64,000 nucleotides of DNA from Saccoglossus kowalevskii (GCF_000003605.2 NW_003118071.1:1-64000); one strand, 5' to 3'. Shown: positions 33,076 to 44,855, counted from the stretch's first letter. Notes: generated by a model not told the origin, from the sequence alone. Numbers and translations: made by a program.

Positions 33076-33334
33076 CTGGTCACGAACTTTGACCTTTCGT
33101 TTCTAACTCTCGGTGCACTGTATGGACATGATTACGATCCATAATAAGTGTCATAAGTTTCATCGACACAGTGATATTTCAATTTCCAAGCTATTTTTAT
33201 TTTTAAAATGATAGCATGTTCCGATTTACTTGCATATCATCCACCAGCCTAAGGAGAATTTCCCAACCCTGGACGAGTACAAATAATGTAATTATCAAAC
33301 AGGGAATTGTTCGGTGAAGCACCTAAATAAAAAT

Positions 33335-33408
33335 AGGCCCCACTGAGAGTCGAACTCAGGATCTCCTGTTTATTAGACAGGCGCTTTAACCAACTGAGCC
33401 ATGGCACC
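33335..33408 (-). tRNA. Thr-type tRNA with Ile anticodon AAU, acceptor variant
   Basis: Partner of 24351, with the same GGGGCC 3' strand and C13. Confidence 0.75.
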
Positions 33409-33679
33409 CTGGTCACGAACTTTGACCTTTCGTTTCTACCTCGCGGTACACTGTGTGGACATTATTACGATCCATATTAAGTGTCATACGGTTCATCGAC
33501 ACAGTGATATTCAAATTTCCAGGTAATTTTTATTTTTATAATGATAGCATGTTCCGATTTACTTGCATATCATCCACCAGCCTGAGGAGAATTTTCTAAC
33601 ACTGGACGAGTACCAATCATGAGTGTCAATAATGTAATTATCAAACAAGGAATTGTTCGGTGAAGCACCTAAATAAAAA

Positions 33680-33735
33680 AGGCACCACTGAGATTCGAAA
33701 TAGACAGGCGCTTTAATCAACTAAGCCATGGCGCC
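33680..33735 (-). pseudogene. tRNA-Thr copy with 18-nt deletion
   Basis: Partner of 24696. Confidence 0.85.
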
Positions 33736-34006
33736 CTGGTCACGAACTTTGACCTTTCGTTTCGACCTCTCGGTACACTGTGTGGACATTATTACGATCC
33801 ATAATAAGTGTCATAAGTTTCATCGACACAGTGATATTTCAATTTCCAAGCTATTTTTATTTTTAAAACGATAGCATGTTCCGATTTACTTGCATATCAT
33901 CCACCAGCCTAAGGAGAATTTCCCAACACTGGACGACTACCAATCATGAGTGTCAATAATGTAATTATCAAACAAGGAATTGTTCGGTGAAGCACCTAAA
34001 TAAAAA

Positions 34007-34080
34007 AGGCACCACTGAGATTCGAACTCAGGATCTCCTGTTTACTAGACAGGCGCTTTAACCAACTAAGCCATGGCGCC
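34007..34080 (-). tRNA. tRNA-Thr-AGT: tRNA-Thr(AGU)
   Basis: Sound, GGCGCC; partner of 25023. Confidence 0.88.
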
Positions 34081-34338
34081 CTGGTCACGAATTTTGACCT
34101 TTCGTTTCTACCTCTCGGTACACTGTGTGGATATTATTACGATCCATATTAAGTGTCATACGTTTCATCGACACAGTGTTATTCCAATTTCCAGGTAATT
34201 TTTATTTTTATAATGATAGCATGTTCCGATTTACTTGCATGTCATCCACCAGCCTGAAGAGAATTTCCCAACCCTGGACGAGTACAAATAATGTAATTAT
34301 CCAACAAGGAATTGTTCGGTGAAGCACCTAAATAAAAA

Positions 34339-34412
34339 AGGCACCACTGAGATTCGAACTCAGGATCTCCTGTTTACTAGACAGGCGCTTTAACCAACTA
34401 AGCCATGGCGCC
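34339..34412 (-). tRNA. tRNA-Thr-AGT: tRNA-Thr(AGU)
   Basis: Sound, GGCGCC; partner of 25355. Confidence 0.88.
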
Positions 34413-34683
34413 CTGATCACGAATTTTGACCTTTCGTTTCGACCTCTCGGTGCACTGTATGGACATGATTACGATCCATAATAAGTGTCATAGGTTTCAT
34501 CGACACAGTGATATTTCAATTTCCAAGCTATTTTTATTTTTAAAATGATAGCATGTTCCGATTTACTTGCATATCATCCACCAGCCTAAGGAGAATTTCC
34601 CAACACTGGACGACTACCAATCATGAGTGTCAATAATGTAATTATCAAACAAGGAATTGTTCGGTGAAGCACCTAAATAAAAA

Positions 34684-34757
34684 AGGCACCACTGAGATTC
34701 GAACTCAGGATCTCCTGTTTACTAGACAGGCGCTTTAACCAACTAAGCCATGGCACC
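34684..34757 (-). tRNA. tRNA-Thr-AGT: tRNA-Thr(AGU)
   Basis: Sound, GGUGCC; partner of 25700. Confidence 0.88.
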
Positions 34758-35027
34758 CTAGTCACGAATTTGACCTTTCGTTTCTAACTCTCGGTACTCT
34801 GTGTGGACATTATTACGATCCATATTAAGTGTCATACGTTTCATCGACACAGAGATATTCAAATTTCCAGGTAATTTTTATTTTCATAATGATAGCATGT
34901 TCCGATTTACTTGCATATCATCCACCAGCCTGAGGAGAATTTTCTGACAATGGACGAGTACCAATCATGAGTGTCAATAATGTAATTATCAAACAAGGAA
35001 TTGTTCGGTGAAGCACCTAAATAAAAA

Positions 35028-35101
35028 AGGCACCACTGAGATTCGAACTCAGGATCTCCTGTTTACTAGACAGGCGCTTTAATCAACTAAGCCATGGCAC
35101 C
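35028..35101 (-). tRNA. tRNA-Thr(AGU), G19A
   Basis: G19 is A, breaking the G19-C56 pair; GGUGCC. Confidence 0.74.
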
Positions 35102-35373
35102 CTGGTCACGAACTTTGACCTTTATTTTCGACCTCTCGGTGCACTGCATGGACATTATTACAGATCCATAATAAGTGTCATAAGTTTCATCGACACAGTG
35201 ATATTTCAATTTCCAGTCTATTTTTATTTTTAAAATGATAGCATGTTCCGATTTACTTGCATATCATCCACCAGCCTAAAGAGAATTTCCCAACCCTGGA
35301 CGAGTACCAATCATGAGTGTCAATAATGTAATTATCAAACAAGGAATTGTTCGGTGAAGCACCTAAATAAAAA

Positions 35374-35447
35374 AGGCACCACTGAAATTCGAACTCAGGA
35401 TCTCCTGTTTACTAGACAGGCGCTTTAACCAACTAAGCCATGGCACC
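35374..35447 (-). tRNA. tRNA-Thr(AGU), G53-U61
   Basis: One T-stem wobble; GGUGCC. Confidence 0.82.
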
Positions 35448-35718
35448 CTGGTCACGAACTTTGACCTTTCGTTTCGACCTCTCGGTACACTGTGTGGACA
35501 TTATTACGATCAATATTAAGTGTCATAAGTTTCATCGACACAGTGATACTTAAATTTCCAGGTAATTTTTATTTTTATAATGATAGCATGTTCCGATTTA
35601 CTTGCATATCATCAACCAGCCTGAGGAGAATGTCCTAACACTGGACGAGTACCTATCATGAGTGTCAATAATGTAATTATCAAACAAGGAATTGTTCGGT
35701 GAAGCACCTAAATAAAAA

Positions 35719-35792
35719 AGGCACCACTGAGATTCGAACTCAGGATCTCCTGTTTACTAGACAGGCGCTTTAATCAACTAAGCCATGGCACC
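35719..35792 (-). tRNA. tRNA-Thr(AGU), G19A
   Basis: Tandem copy of 35028-35101. Confidence 0.74.
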
Positions 35793-36064
35793 CTGGTCAC
35801 GAACTTTGACCTTTATTTTCGACCTCTCGGTGCACTGCATGGACATTATTACAGATCCATAATAAGTGTCATAAGTTTCATCGACACAGTGATATTTCAA
35901 TTTCCAGGCTATTTTTATTTTTAAAATGATAGCATGTTCCGATTTACTTGCATATCATCCACCAGCCTAAAGAGAATTTCCCAACCCTGGACGAGTACCA
36001 ATCATGAGTGTCAATAATGTAATTATCAAACAAGGAATTGTTCGGTGAAGCACCTAAATAAAAA

Positions 36065-36138
36065 AGGCACCACTGAAATTCGAACTCAGGATCTCCTGTT
36101 TACTAGACAGGCGCTTTAACCAACTAAGCCATGGCACC
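36065..36138 (-). tRNA. tRNA-Thr(AGU), G53-U61
   Basis: Tandem copy of 35374-35447. Confidence 0.82.
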
Positions 36139-36409
36139 CTGGTCACGAACTTTGACCTTTCGTTTCGACCTCTCGGTACACTGTGTGGACATTATTACGA
36201 TCAATATTAAGTGTCATAAGTTTCATCGACACAGTGATACTCAAATTTCCAGGTAATTTTTATTTTTATAATGATAGCATGTTCCGATTTACTTGCATAT
36301 CATCAACCAGCCTGAGGAGAATGTCCTAACACTGGACGAGTACCAATCATGAGTGTCAATAATGTAATTATCAAACAAGGAATTGTTCGGTGAAGCACCT
36401 AAATAAAAA

Positions 36410-36483
36410 AGGCACCACTGAGATTCGAACTCAGGATATCCTGTTAACTAGACAGGCGCTTTAACCAACTGAGCCATGGCGCC
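36410..36483 (-). tRNA. tRNA-Thr(AGU), A37U
   Basis: Same set of changes as 10178-10251 (A37U, C13, G45 change). Confidence 0.65.
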
Positions 36484-36741
36484 CTGGTCACGAATTTTGA
36501 CCTTTCGTTTCTAACTCTCGGTACACTGTGTGGATATTATTACGATCCATATTAAGTGTCATACGTTTCATCGACACAGTGATATTCCAATTTCCAGGTA
36601 ATTTTTATTTTTATAATGATAGCATGTTCCGATTTACTTGCATATCATCCACCAGCCTGAAGAGAATTTCCCAACCCTGGACAAGTACAAATAATGTAAT
36701 TATCAAACAAGGAATTGTTCGGTGAAGCACCTAAATAAAAA

Positions 36742-36808
36742 AGGCACCACTGAGATTCGAACTCAGGATCTCCTGTTTACTAGACAGGCGCTTTAACCAA
36801 CTGACGCC
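36742..36808 (-). pseudogene. tRNA-Thr copy with 7-nt deletion near the 5' end
   Basis: Seven bases around positions 5-11 are gone, removing part of the acceptor stem, U8 and the D-stem start. Anticodon AGU remains. Confidence 0.8.
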
Positions 36809-37079
36809 ATGGTCACGAATTTTGACCTTTCGTTTCTACCTCTCGGTACACTGTGTGGACATTATTACGATCCATATTAAGTGTCATACGTTTCATCGAC
36901 ACAGTGATATTTCAATTGCCAGGTTATTTTTATTTTTAAAATGATAGCATGTTTCGATTTATTTGCATATCATCCACCAGCCTAAAGAGAATTTCCCAAC
37001 CCTGGACGAGTACGAATCATGAGTGTCAATAATGTAATTATCAAACAAGGAATTGTTCGGTGAAGCACCTAAATAAAAA

Positions 37080-37135
37080 AGGCACCACTGAGATTCAAAA
37101 TAGACAGGCGCTTTAATCAACTAAGCCATGGCGCC
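37080..37135 (-). pseudogene. tRNA-Thr copy with 18-nt deletion and C56U
   Basis: Only copy combining the 18-nt deletion with C56U, probably by conversion from a C56U neighbour. Confidence 0.83.
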
Positions 37136-37406
37136 TTGGTCACGAACTTTGACCTTTCGTTTCGACCTCTCGGTACACTGTGTGGACATTATTACGATCC
37201 ATAATAAGTGTCATAAGTTTCATCGACACAGTGATATTTCAATTTCCAAGCTATTTTTATTTTTAAAATGATAGCATGTTCCGATTTACTTGCATATCAT
37301 CCACCAGCCTAAGGAGAATTTCCCAACACTGGACGACTACCAATCATGAGTGTCAATAATGTAATTATCAAACAAGGAATTGTTCGGTGAAGCACCTAAA
37401 TAAAAA

Positions 37407-37480
37407 AGGCACCACTGAGATTCGAACTCAGTATCTCCTGTTTACTAGACAGGCGCTTTAACCAACTAAGCCATGGCGCC
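37407..37480 (-). tRNA. tRNA-Thr(AGU), C48A
   Basis: The last variable-loop base is A instead of C (Levitt pair partner of G15); GGCGCC. Confidence 0.8.
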
Positions 37481-37752
37481 CTGGTCACGAAATTTGGACC
37501 TTTCGTTTCTACCTCTCGGTACACTGTATGGACATTATTACGATCCATAATAAGTGTCATAAGTTTCATCGACACAGTGATATTTCAATTTCCAGGTAAT
37601 TTTTATTTTTAAAATGATAGCATGTTCCGATTTACTTGCATATCATCCACCAGCATCAAGAGAATTTCCCAACCCTGGACGAATACCAATCATGAGTGTC
37701 AATAATGTAATTATCAAACAAGGATTTGTTCAGCGAAGCACCTAAATAAAAA

Positions 37753-37826
37753 GGGCACCACTGAGATTCGAACTCAGGATCTCCTGTTTACTAGACAGGC
37801 GCTTTTACCAACTAAGCCATGGCGTC
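37753..37826 (-). tRNA. tRNA-Thr(AGU) with C73
   Basis: Discriminator is C, then T5. The 5' strand GACGCC mispairs at 2-71; D loop has a U to A change. Related to 42757 and 61994. Confidence 0.7.
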
Positions 37827-38084
37827 CTGGTCGCGAGCTTTTACCTTTCGTTTCGACCTCTCGGTACACTGTATGGATATTATTACGATCCATAATAAGT
37901 GTCATAAGTTTCATCGACACAGTGATATTTCAATTGCCAGGTTATTTTTATTTTTAAAATGATAGCATGTTCCGATTTACTTGCATATCATCCACCAGCC
38001 TAAAGAGAATTTCCCAACCCTGGACGAGTACAAATAATGTAATTATCAAACAAGGAATTGTTCGGTGAAGCACCTAAATAAAAA

Positions 38085-38158
38085 AGGCACCACTGAGAGT
38101 CGAACTCAGGATCTCCTGTTTACTAGACAGGCGATTTAACCAACAAAGCAATGGCGCC
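38085..38158 (-). pseudogene. Decayed tRNA-Thr copy, D arm
   Basis: G9U, A14U and G24U spoil the D stem and A box. Confidence 0.7.
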
Positions 38159-38428
38159 CTGGTCACGAACTTTGACCTTTCTTTTCGACTTCTCGAAACA
38201 TGTATGGACATGATTACGATCCATAATAAGTGTCATAAGTTTCATCGACACAGTGACATTTCAATTGCCAGGTTATTTTTATTTTTAAAATGATAGCATG
38301 TTCCGATTTACTTGCATATCATCCACCAGCCTAAAGAGAATTTCCCAACCCTGGACGAGTACTAATCATGAGTGTCAATAATGTAATTATCAAACAAGGA
38401 TTTGTTCGGTGAAGCACCTAAATAAAAA

Positions 38429-38502
38429 AGGCACCACTGAGAGTCGAACTCAGGATCTCCTGTTTACTAGACAGGCGCTTTAATCAACTAAGCCATGGCG
38501 CC
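38429..38502 (-). tRNA. tRNA-Thr(AGU), G19A
   Basis: G19A with UUCGACU loop; GGCGCC. Confidence 0.73.
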
Positions 38503-38760
38503 CTGGTCACGAAATTTGACTTTTCGTTTCGACCTCTCGGTGCACTGTATGGACATGATTACGATCCATAATAAGTGTCATAAGTTTCATCGACACAGTG
38601 ACATTTCAATTGCCAGGTTATTTTTATTTTTAAAATGATAGCATGTTCCGATTTACTTGCATATCATCCACCAGCCTAAAGTAAATTTCCCAACCCTGGA
38701 CGAGTACAAATAATGTAATTATCAAACAAGGAATTGTTCGGTGAAGCACCTAAATAAAAA

Positions 38761-38834
38761 AGGCACCACTGAGATTCAAACTCAGGATCTCCTGTTTACT
38801 AGACAGGCGCTTTAACCAACTAAGCCATGACGCC
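38761..38834 (-). pseudogene. tRNA-Thr copy with C56U
   Basis: C56U plus GGCGUC acceptor strand. Confidence 0.73.
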
Positions 38835-39105
38835 CTGGTCACGAACTTTGACCTTTCGTTTCGACCTCTCGGTGCACTGTATGGACATGATTACGATCCA
38901 TAATAAGTGTCATAAGTTTCATCGACACAGTGACATTTCAATTGCCAGGTTATTTTTATTTTTAAAATGATAGCATGTTCCGATTTACTTGCATATCATC
39001 CACCAGCCTAAAGAGAATTTCCCAACCCTGGACGAGTACTAATCATGAGTGTCAATAATGTAATTATCAAACAAGGATTTGTTCGGTGAAGCACCTAAAT
39101 AAAAA

Positions 39106-39179
39106 AGGCACCACTGAGAGTCGAACTCAGGATCTCCTGTTTACTAGACAGGCGCTTTAATCAACTAAGCCATGGCGCC
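39106..39179 (-). tRNA. tRNA-Thr(AGU), G19A
   Basis: Copy of 38429 at a 677-bp offset. Confidence 0.73.
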
Positions 39180-39437
39180 CTGGTCACGAACTTTGACTTT
39201 TCGTTTCGACCTCTCGGTGCACTGTATGGACATGATTACGATCCATAATATGTGTCATAAGTTTCATCGACACAGTGACATTTCAATTGCCAGGTTATTT
39301 TTATTTTTAAAATGATAGCATGTTCCGATTTACTTGCATATCATCCACCAGCCTAAAGTAAATTTCCCAACCCTGGACGAGTACAAATAATGTAATTATC
39401 AAACAAGGAATTGTTCGGTGAAGCACCTAAATAAAAA

Positions 39438-39511
39438 AGGCACCACTGAGATTCAAACTCAGGATCTCCTGTTTACTAGACAGGTGCTTTTACCAACTAA
39501 GCCATGGCGCC
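39438..39511 (-). pseudogene. tRNA-Thr copy with C56U
   Basis: C56U, G26A and a D-loop change; partner at 63002. Confidence 0.73.
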
Positions 39512-39782
39512 CTGGTCATGAACTTTGACCTTTCGTTTCGAAATCTCGGTACACTGTATGGACATTATTACGATCCATAATAAGTGTCATAAGTTTCATC
39601 GACACAGTGATATTTCAATTTCCAGGTTATTTTTATTTTTAAAATGATAGCATGTACGGATTTACTTGCATATCATCCACCAGCCTGAGGAGAATTTCCT
39701 AACACTGAACGAGTACCAATCATGAGTGTCAATAATGTAATTATCAAACAAGGAATTGTTCGGTGAAGCACCTAAATAAAAA

Positions 39783-39856
39783 AGGCACCACTGAGATTCG
39801 AACTCAGGATCTCCTGTTCACTAGACAGGCGCTTTAACCATCTAAGCCATGGCGCC
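39783..39856 (-). tRNA. tRNA-Thr(AGU), A37G
   Basis: Purine kept at 37 but t6A site lost; one D-loop change (U17A). Partner at 63347. Confidence 0.72.
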
Positions 39857-40114
39857 CTGGTCACTAATATTGACCTTTCGTTTCTACCTCTCGGTACACT
39901 GTGTGGACATTATTACGATCCATATTAAGTGTCATACGTTTCATCGACACAGTGATATTCAAATTTCCAGGTAATTTTTGTTTTTATAATGGTAGCATGT
40001 TCCGATTTACTTGCATATCATCCACCAGCCTGAAGAGAATTTCCCAACCCTGGACGAGTACAAATAATGTAATTATCAAACAAGGAATTGTTCGGTGAAG
40101 CACCTAAATAAAAA

Positions 40115-40188
40115 AGGCACCACTGAGAGTCGAACTCAGGATCTCCTGTTTACTAGACAGGCGCTTTAACCAACAAAGCCATGGCGCC
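40115..40188 (-). tRNA. tRNA-Thr(AGU), A14U
   Basis: A14U with UUCGACU loop; GGCGCC. Confidence 0.75.
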
Positions 40189-40446
40189 CTGGTCACGAAC
40201 TTTGACCTTTCGTTTCGACCTCTCGGTGCACTGTATGGACATGATTACGATCCATAATAAGTGTCATAAGTTTCATCGACACAGTGACATTTCAATTGCC
40301 AGGTTATTTTTATTTTTAAAATGATAGCATGTTCCGATTTACTTGCATATCATCCACCAGCCTAAAGAGAATTTCCCAACCCTGGACGAGTACAAATAAT
40401 GTAATTATCAAACAAGGAATTGTTCGGTGAAGCATCTAAATAAAAA

Positions 40447-40520
40447 AGGCACCACTGAAATTCAAACTCAGGATCTCCTGTTTACTAGACAGGCGCTTTA
40501 ACCAACTAAGCCATGGCGCC
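40447..40520 (-). pseudogene. tRNA-Thr copy with C56U
   Basis: C56U and G53-U61; partner at 60302. Confidence 0.73.
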
Positions 40521-40778
40521 CTGGTCACGAATTTCGACCTTTCGTTTCTACCTCTCGGTACAACGTGTGGACATTATTACGATCCATATTAAGTGTCATA
40601 CGTTTCATCGACACAGTGATATTCAAATTTCCAGGTAATTTTTATTTTTATAATGATAGCATGTTCCGATTTACTTGTATATCATCCACCAGCCTGAAGA
40701 GAATTTCCCTACCCTGGACGAGTACAAATAATGTAATTATCTGACAAGGAATTGTTCGGTGAAGCACCTAAATAAAAA

Positions 40779-40848
40779 AGGCACCACTGAGATTCGAACT
40801 CAGGATCTCCTATTTACTAGACAGGCGCTTTAACGAACTAAGGCATGG
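40779..40848 (-). pseudogene. tRNA-Thr copy lacking its first four bases
   Basis: An 8-bp deletion across the tRNA 5' end removes G1-G4; further changes lie in the D arm and anticodon stem (G30-U40). Partner at 60634. Confidence 0.78.
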
Positions 40849-41115
40849 TCACGAATTTTGACCTTTCGTTTCTACCTCTCGGTACACTGTGTGGACATTA
40901 TTATGATCCATATTAAGTGTCATACGTTTCATCGACACAGTGATATTCCAATTTCCAGGTAATTTTCATTTTTAAAATGATAGCATGTTCCGATTTACTT
41001 GCATATCATCCACCAGCCTAAAGTAAATTTCCCAACCCTGGACGAGTACCAATTATGAGTGTCAATAATGTAATTATCAAACAAGGATTTGTTCGGTGAA
41101 GCATCTAAATAAAAA

Positions 41116-41189
41116 AGGCACCACTGAGATTCAAACTCAGGATCTCCTGTTTACTAGACGGGCGCTTTTACCAACTAAGCCATGGCGCC
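41116..41189 (-). pseudogene. tRNA-Thr copy with C56U
   Basis: C56U and C29-A41 mismatch. Confidence 0.73.
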
Positions 41190-41421
41190 CTGGTCACGAA
41201 CTTTGACCTTTCGTTTCGACCTCTCGGTACACTGTATGGACATTATTACGATCCATATTAAGTGTCATAAGTTTCATCGACACAGTGATATTTCAATTAC
41301 CAGGTTATTTTTATTTTTAAAATGATAGATTGTTCCGATTTGCTTGCATATCATCCACCAGCCTGAAGAGAATTTCCCAACACTGGACGAGTACCAATAA
41401 TGTAATTATCAAACAAGGAAT

Positions 41422-41463
41422 TGTTTACTAGACAGGCGCTTTAACTAACTAAACCATGGCGCC
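41422..41463 (-). pseudogene. 5' half of a tRNA-Thr copy
   Basis: A deletion joins the spacer at a TTGTT/CTGTTT match to the anticodon loop, removing the T run and the 3' half. G18 is also A. Confidence 0.8.
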
Positions 41464-41734
41464 CTGGTCACGAATTTTGACCTTTCGTTTCGACCTCTCG
41501 GTACACTGTATGGACATTATTACGATCCATATTGAGTGTCATATGTTTCATCGACACAGCGATATTTCAATTTCCAAGTTATTTTTATTTTTAAAATGAT
41601 AGATTGTTCCGATTTACTTGCATATCTTTCTCCAGCCTAAAGAGACTTTCCCAGCTCAGGACGAGTACCGATTAAGAGTGTCAATAATGTGATTATCAAA
41701 CAACGAATTGTTCATTGAAGCACCTAAATAAAAA

Positions 41735-41808
41735 AGGCACCACTGAGATTCGAACTCAGAATATCCTGTTTACTAGACAGGCGCTTTAACCAACTAAGCC
41801 ATGGCGCC
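41735..41808 (-). tRNA. tRNA-Thr-AGT: tRNA-Thr(AGU), variable-loop variant
   Basis: Stems keep pairing apart from a change next to the T stem; GGCGCC. It lies after the most diverged spacer of the window. Confidence 0.75.
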
Positions 41809-42066
41809 CACGTCGCGAACTTTGCCCTTTCGTTTCGACCTCTCGGTACACTGTATGGACATTATTACGATCCATATTAAGTGTCATGAGTTTCATCGAC
41901 ACAGTGATGTTTCAATTTCCAGGTTATTTTTATTTTTAAAATGATAACATGTTCCGGTTTACTTGCATATCATCCTCCAGGCAAAAGAGACTTTCCCAAC
42001 CCTGGACGAGTACAAATAATGTAATTATCAAACAAGGAATTGTTCGGTGAAGCACCTAAATAAAAA

Positions 42067-42140
42067 AGGCACCACTGAGAGTCGAACTCAGGATCTCCTG
42101 TTTACTAGACAGGCGCTTTAACCAACTAAGCCATGGCGCC
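42067..42140 (-). tRNA. tRNA-Thr-AGT: tRNA-Thr(AGU)
   Basis: Sound, GGCGCC, UUCGACU loop; partner at 61303. Confidence 0.87.
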
Positions 42141-42411
42141 CTGGTCACGAACTTTGACCTTTCGTTTCGACCTCTCGGTGCACTGTATGGACATGATTAC
42201 GATCCATAATAAGTGTCATAAGTTTCATCGACACAGTGACATTTCAATTGCCAGGTTATTTTTATTTTTAAAATGATAGCATGTTCCGATTTACTTGCAT
42301 ATCATCCACCAGTCTAAAGTAAATTTATCAACCCTGAACGAGTACCAATCATGAGTGTCAATAATGTAATTATCAAACAAGGAATTGTTCGGTGAAGCAT
42401 CTAAATAAAAA

Positions 42412-42485
42412 AGGCACCACTGAGATTCAAACTCAGGATCTCCTGTTTACTAGACAGGCGCTTTTACCAACTAAGCCATGGCGCC
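42412..42485 (-). pseudogene. tRNA-Thr copy with C56U
   Basis: C56U and D-loop U to A; partner at 61649. Confidence 0.73.
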
Positions 42486-42756
42486 CTGGTCACGAACTTT
42501 GACCTTTCGTTTCGACCTCTCGGTACACTGTATGGACATTATTACGATCCATAATAAGTGTCATAAGTTTCATCGACACAGTGATATTTCAATTTCCAGG
42601 TAATTTTTATTTTTAAAATGATAGCATGTTCCGATTTACTTGCATATCATCCACCAGCATCAAGAGAATTTCCCAACCCTGGACGAATACCAATCATGAG
42701 TGTCAATAATGTAATTATCAAACAAGGATTTGTTCAGCGAAGCACCTAAATAAAAA

Positions 42757-42830
42757 AGGCACCACTGAGATTCGAACTCAGGATCTCCTGTTTACTAGAC
42801 AGGCGCTTTTACCAACTAAGCCATGGCGTC
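42757..42830 (-). tRNA. tRNA-Thr(AGU), acceptor mismatch
   Basis: GACGCC 5' strand mispairs at 2-71; related to 37753 but with U73. Confidence 0.72.
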
Positions 42831-43101
42831 CTGGTCGCGAGCTTTTACCTTTCGTTTCGACCTCTCGGTACACTGTATGGATATTATTACGATCCATAAT
42901 AAGTGTCATAAGTTTCATCGACACAGTGATATTTCAATTGCCAGGTTATTTTTATTTTTAAAATGATAGCATGTACGGATTTACTTGCATATCATCCACC
43001 AGCCTGAGGAGAATTTCCTAACACTGAACGAGTACCAATCATGAGTGTCAATAATGTAATTATCAAACAAGGAATTGTTCGGTGAAGCACCTAAATAAAA
43101 A

Positions 43102-43175
43102 AGGCACCAATGAGATTCGAACTCAGGATCTCCTGTTTACTAGACAGGCGCTTTAACCATCTAAGCCATGGCGCC
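43102..43175 (-). tRNA. tRNA-Thr(AGU) variant
   Basis: The 49-65 region and U17 differ; a close relative of 39783 that keeps A37. Confidence 0.72.
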
Positions 43176-43433
43176 CTGGTCACTAATTTTGACCTTTCGT
43201 TTCTACCTCTCGGTACACTGTGTGGACATTATTACGATCCATATTAAGTGTCATACGTTTCATCGACACAGTGATATTCAAATTTCCAGGTAATTTTTGT
43301 TTTTATAATGGTAGCATGTTCCGATTTACTTGCATATCATCCACCAGCCTGAAGAGAATTTCCCAACCCTGGACGAGTACAAATAATGTAATTATCAAAC
43401 AAGGAATTGTTCGGTGAAGCACCTAAATAAAAA

Positions 43434-43507
43434 AGGCACCACTGAGATTCAAACTCAGGATCTCCTGTTTACTAGACAGGCGCTTTAACCAACTAAGTCA
43501 TGGCTCC
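43434..43507 (-). pseudogene. tRNA-Thr copy with C56U
   Basis: C56U, G10A and GGAGCC acceptor strand. Confidence 0.73.
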
Positions 43508-43777
43508 CTGGTCACAAACTTTGACTTTTCGTTCCGACTTCTCGGTGTACTGTATGGACATTATTACGATCCATAATAAGTGTCATAAGTTTCATCGACA
43601 CAGTGATATTTCAATTTCCAGGTAATTTTTATTTTTATAATGATAGCATGTTCCGATTAACTTGCATATCATCCACCAGCCTAAAGAGAATTTCCCAACC
43701 CTGGACGAGTACCAATCATGAGTGTCAATAATGTAATTATCAAACAAGGAATTGTTCAGTGAATCACCTAAATAAAA

Positions 43778-43833
43778 AGGCACCACTGAGATTCGAAATA
43801 GACAGGCGCTTTAATCAACTCAGCCATGGCGCC
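43778..43833 (-). pseudogene. tRNA-Thr copy with 18-nt deletion
   Basis: T run of five; A12-type change in the D stem (CUGAG). Confidence 0.83.
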
Positions 43834-44091
43834 CTGGTCACGAACTTTGACCTATCGTTTCGACCACTCGGTACACTGTATGGACATTATTACGATCCAT
43901 ATTGAGTGTCGTTAATTTCATCGACACAGTGATATTCCAATTTCCAGGTAATTTTCATTTTTAAAATGATAGCATGTTCCGATTTACTTGCATATCATCC
44001 ACCAGTCTGAAGAGAATTTCCCAACCCTGGACGAGTACAAATAATGTAATTATCAAACAAGGAATTGTTCGGTGAAGCACCTAAATATAAA

Positions 44092-44165
44092 AGGCACCAC
44101 TGAGAGTCGAACTCAGGATCTCCTGTTTACTAGACAGGCGCTTTAACCAACTAAGCCATGGCGCC
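44092..44165 (-). tRNA. tRNA-Thr-AGT: tRNA-Thr(AGU)
   Basis: Sound, GGCGCC, UUCGACU; T run of four. Confidence 0.84.
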
Positions 44166-44436
44166 CTGGTCACGAACTTTGACCTATCGTTTCGACCACT
44201 CGGTACACTGTGTGGACATTATTACGATCAATATTAAGTGTCATAAGTTTCGACGACACAGTGATACTCAAATTTCCAGGTAATTTTTATTTTTATAATG
44301 ATAGCATGTTCCGATTTACTTGCATGTCATCCACCAGCCTGATGAGAATTTCCTAACACTGAACGAGTACCAATCATGAGTGTCAATAATGTAATTATCA
44401 AACAAGGAATTGTTCGGTGAAGCACCTAAATATAAA

Positions 44437-44510
44437 AGGCACCACTGAGAGTCGAACTCAGGATCTCCTGTTTACTAGACAGGCGCTTTAACAAACAAAG
44501 CCATGGCGCC
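44437..44510 (-). tRNA. tRNA-Thr(AGU), A14U
   Basis: A14U plus a change of G19 to U in the D loop; T run of four; partner of 5593. Confidence 0.72.
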
Positions 44511-44781
44511 CTGGTCACGAACTTTGACCTTTCGTTTCGACCTCTCGGTGCACTTTATGGACATGATTACGATCCATAATAAGTGTCATAAGTTTCATCG
44601 ACACAGTGATATTTCAATTGCCAGGTTATTTTTATTTTTAAAATGATAGCATGTTCCGATTTACTTGCATATCATCCCCCAGCCTAAAGAGAATTTCCCA
44701 ACCCTGGACGAGTACCAATCATGAGTGTCAATAATGTAATTATCAAACAAGGATTTGTTCGGTGAAGTACCTAAATAAAAA

Positions 44782-44855
44782 AGGCACCACTGAGAGTCGA
44801 AATCAGGATCTCCTGTTTACTAGACAGGCGCTTTAACCAACTAAGCCATGGCGCC
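44782..44855 (-). tRNA. tRNA-Thr(AGU), G53U
   Basis: Last T-stem pair broken; partner of 5938 but with the AGU anticodon, so the two differ in decoding. Confidence 0.73.

Larger units (their letters stand above)
32644..35204. repeat. Block duplicated at 23660-26220
   Basis: Partner of the 23.7-26.2 kb block; tRNA ends are shifted by exactly 8,984 with no net indel over about 2.5 kb. Confidence 0.85.
35101..36138. repeat. Two-unit tandem duplication, 691 bp period
   Basis: tRNA ends 35101 and 35447 recur at 35792 and 36138 with shared TTTATTTTCG and ACAGATCC spacer marks. Confidence 0.8.
39180..40436. repeat. Block duplicated at 62744-64000 (offset 23,564)
   Basis: Matches the last 1.26 kb of the window, including the A37G copy and the TTTTTGTTTTTATAATGG spacer form. 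The duplication may continue past the window end. Confidence 0.8.
40189..41130. repeat. Block duplicated at 60044-60985 (offset 19,855)
   Basis: Includes the copy lacking its first four 5' bases (40779 and 60634). The partner block joins directly to a copy of 41.75-42.83 kb, omitting the intervening 619 bp. Confidence 0.8.
41750..42830. repeat. Block duplicated at 60986-62067 (offset 19,236-19,237)
   Basis: Begins inside a tRNA copy in the partner, where sequence of the 41117 copy switches to that of the 41736 copy. Confidence 0.8.
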
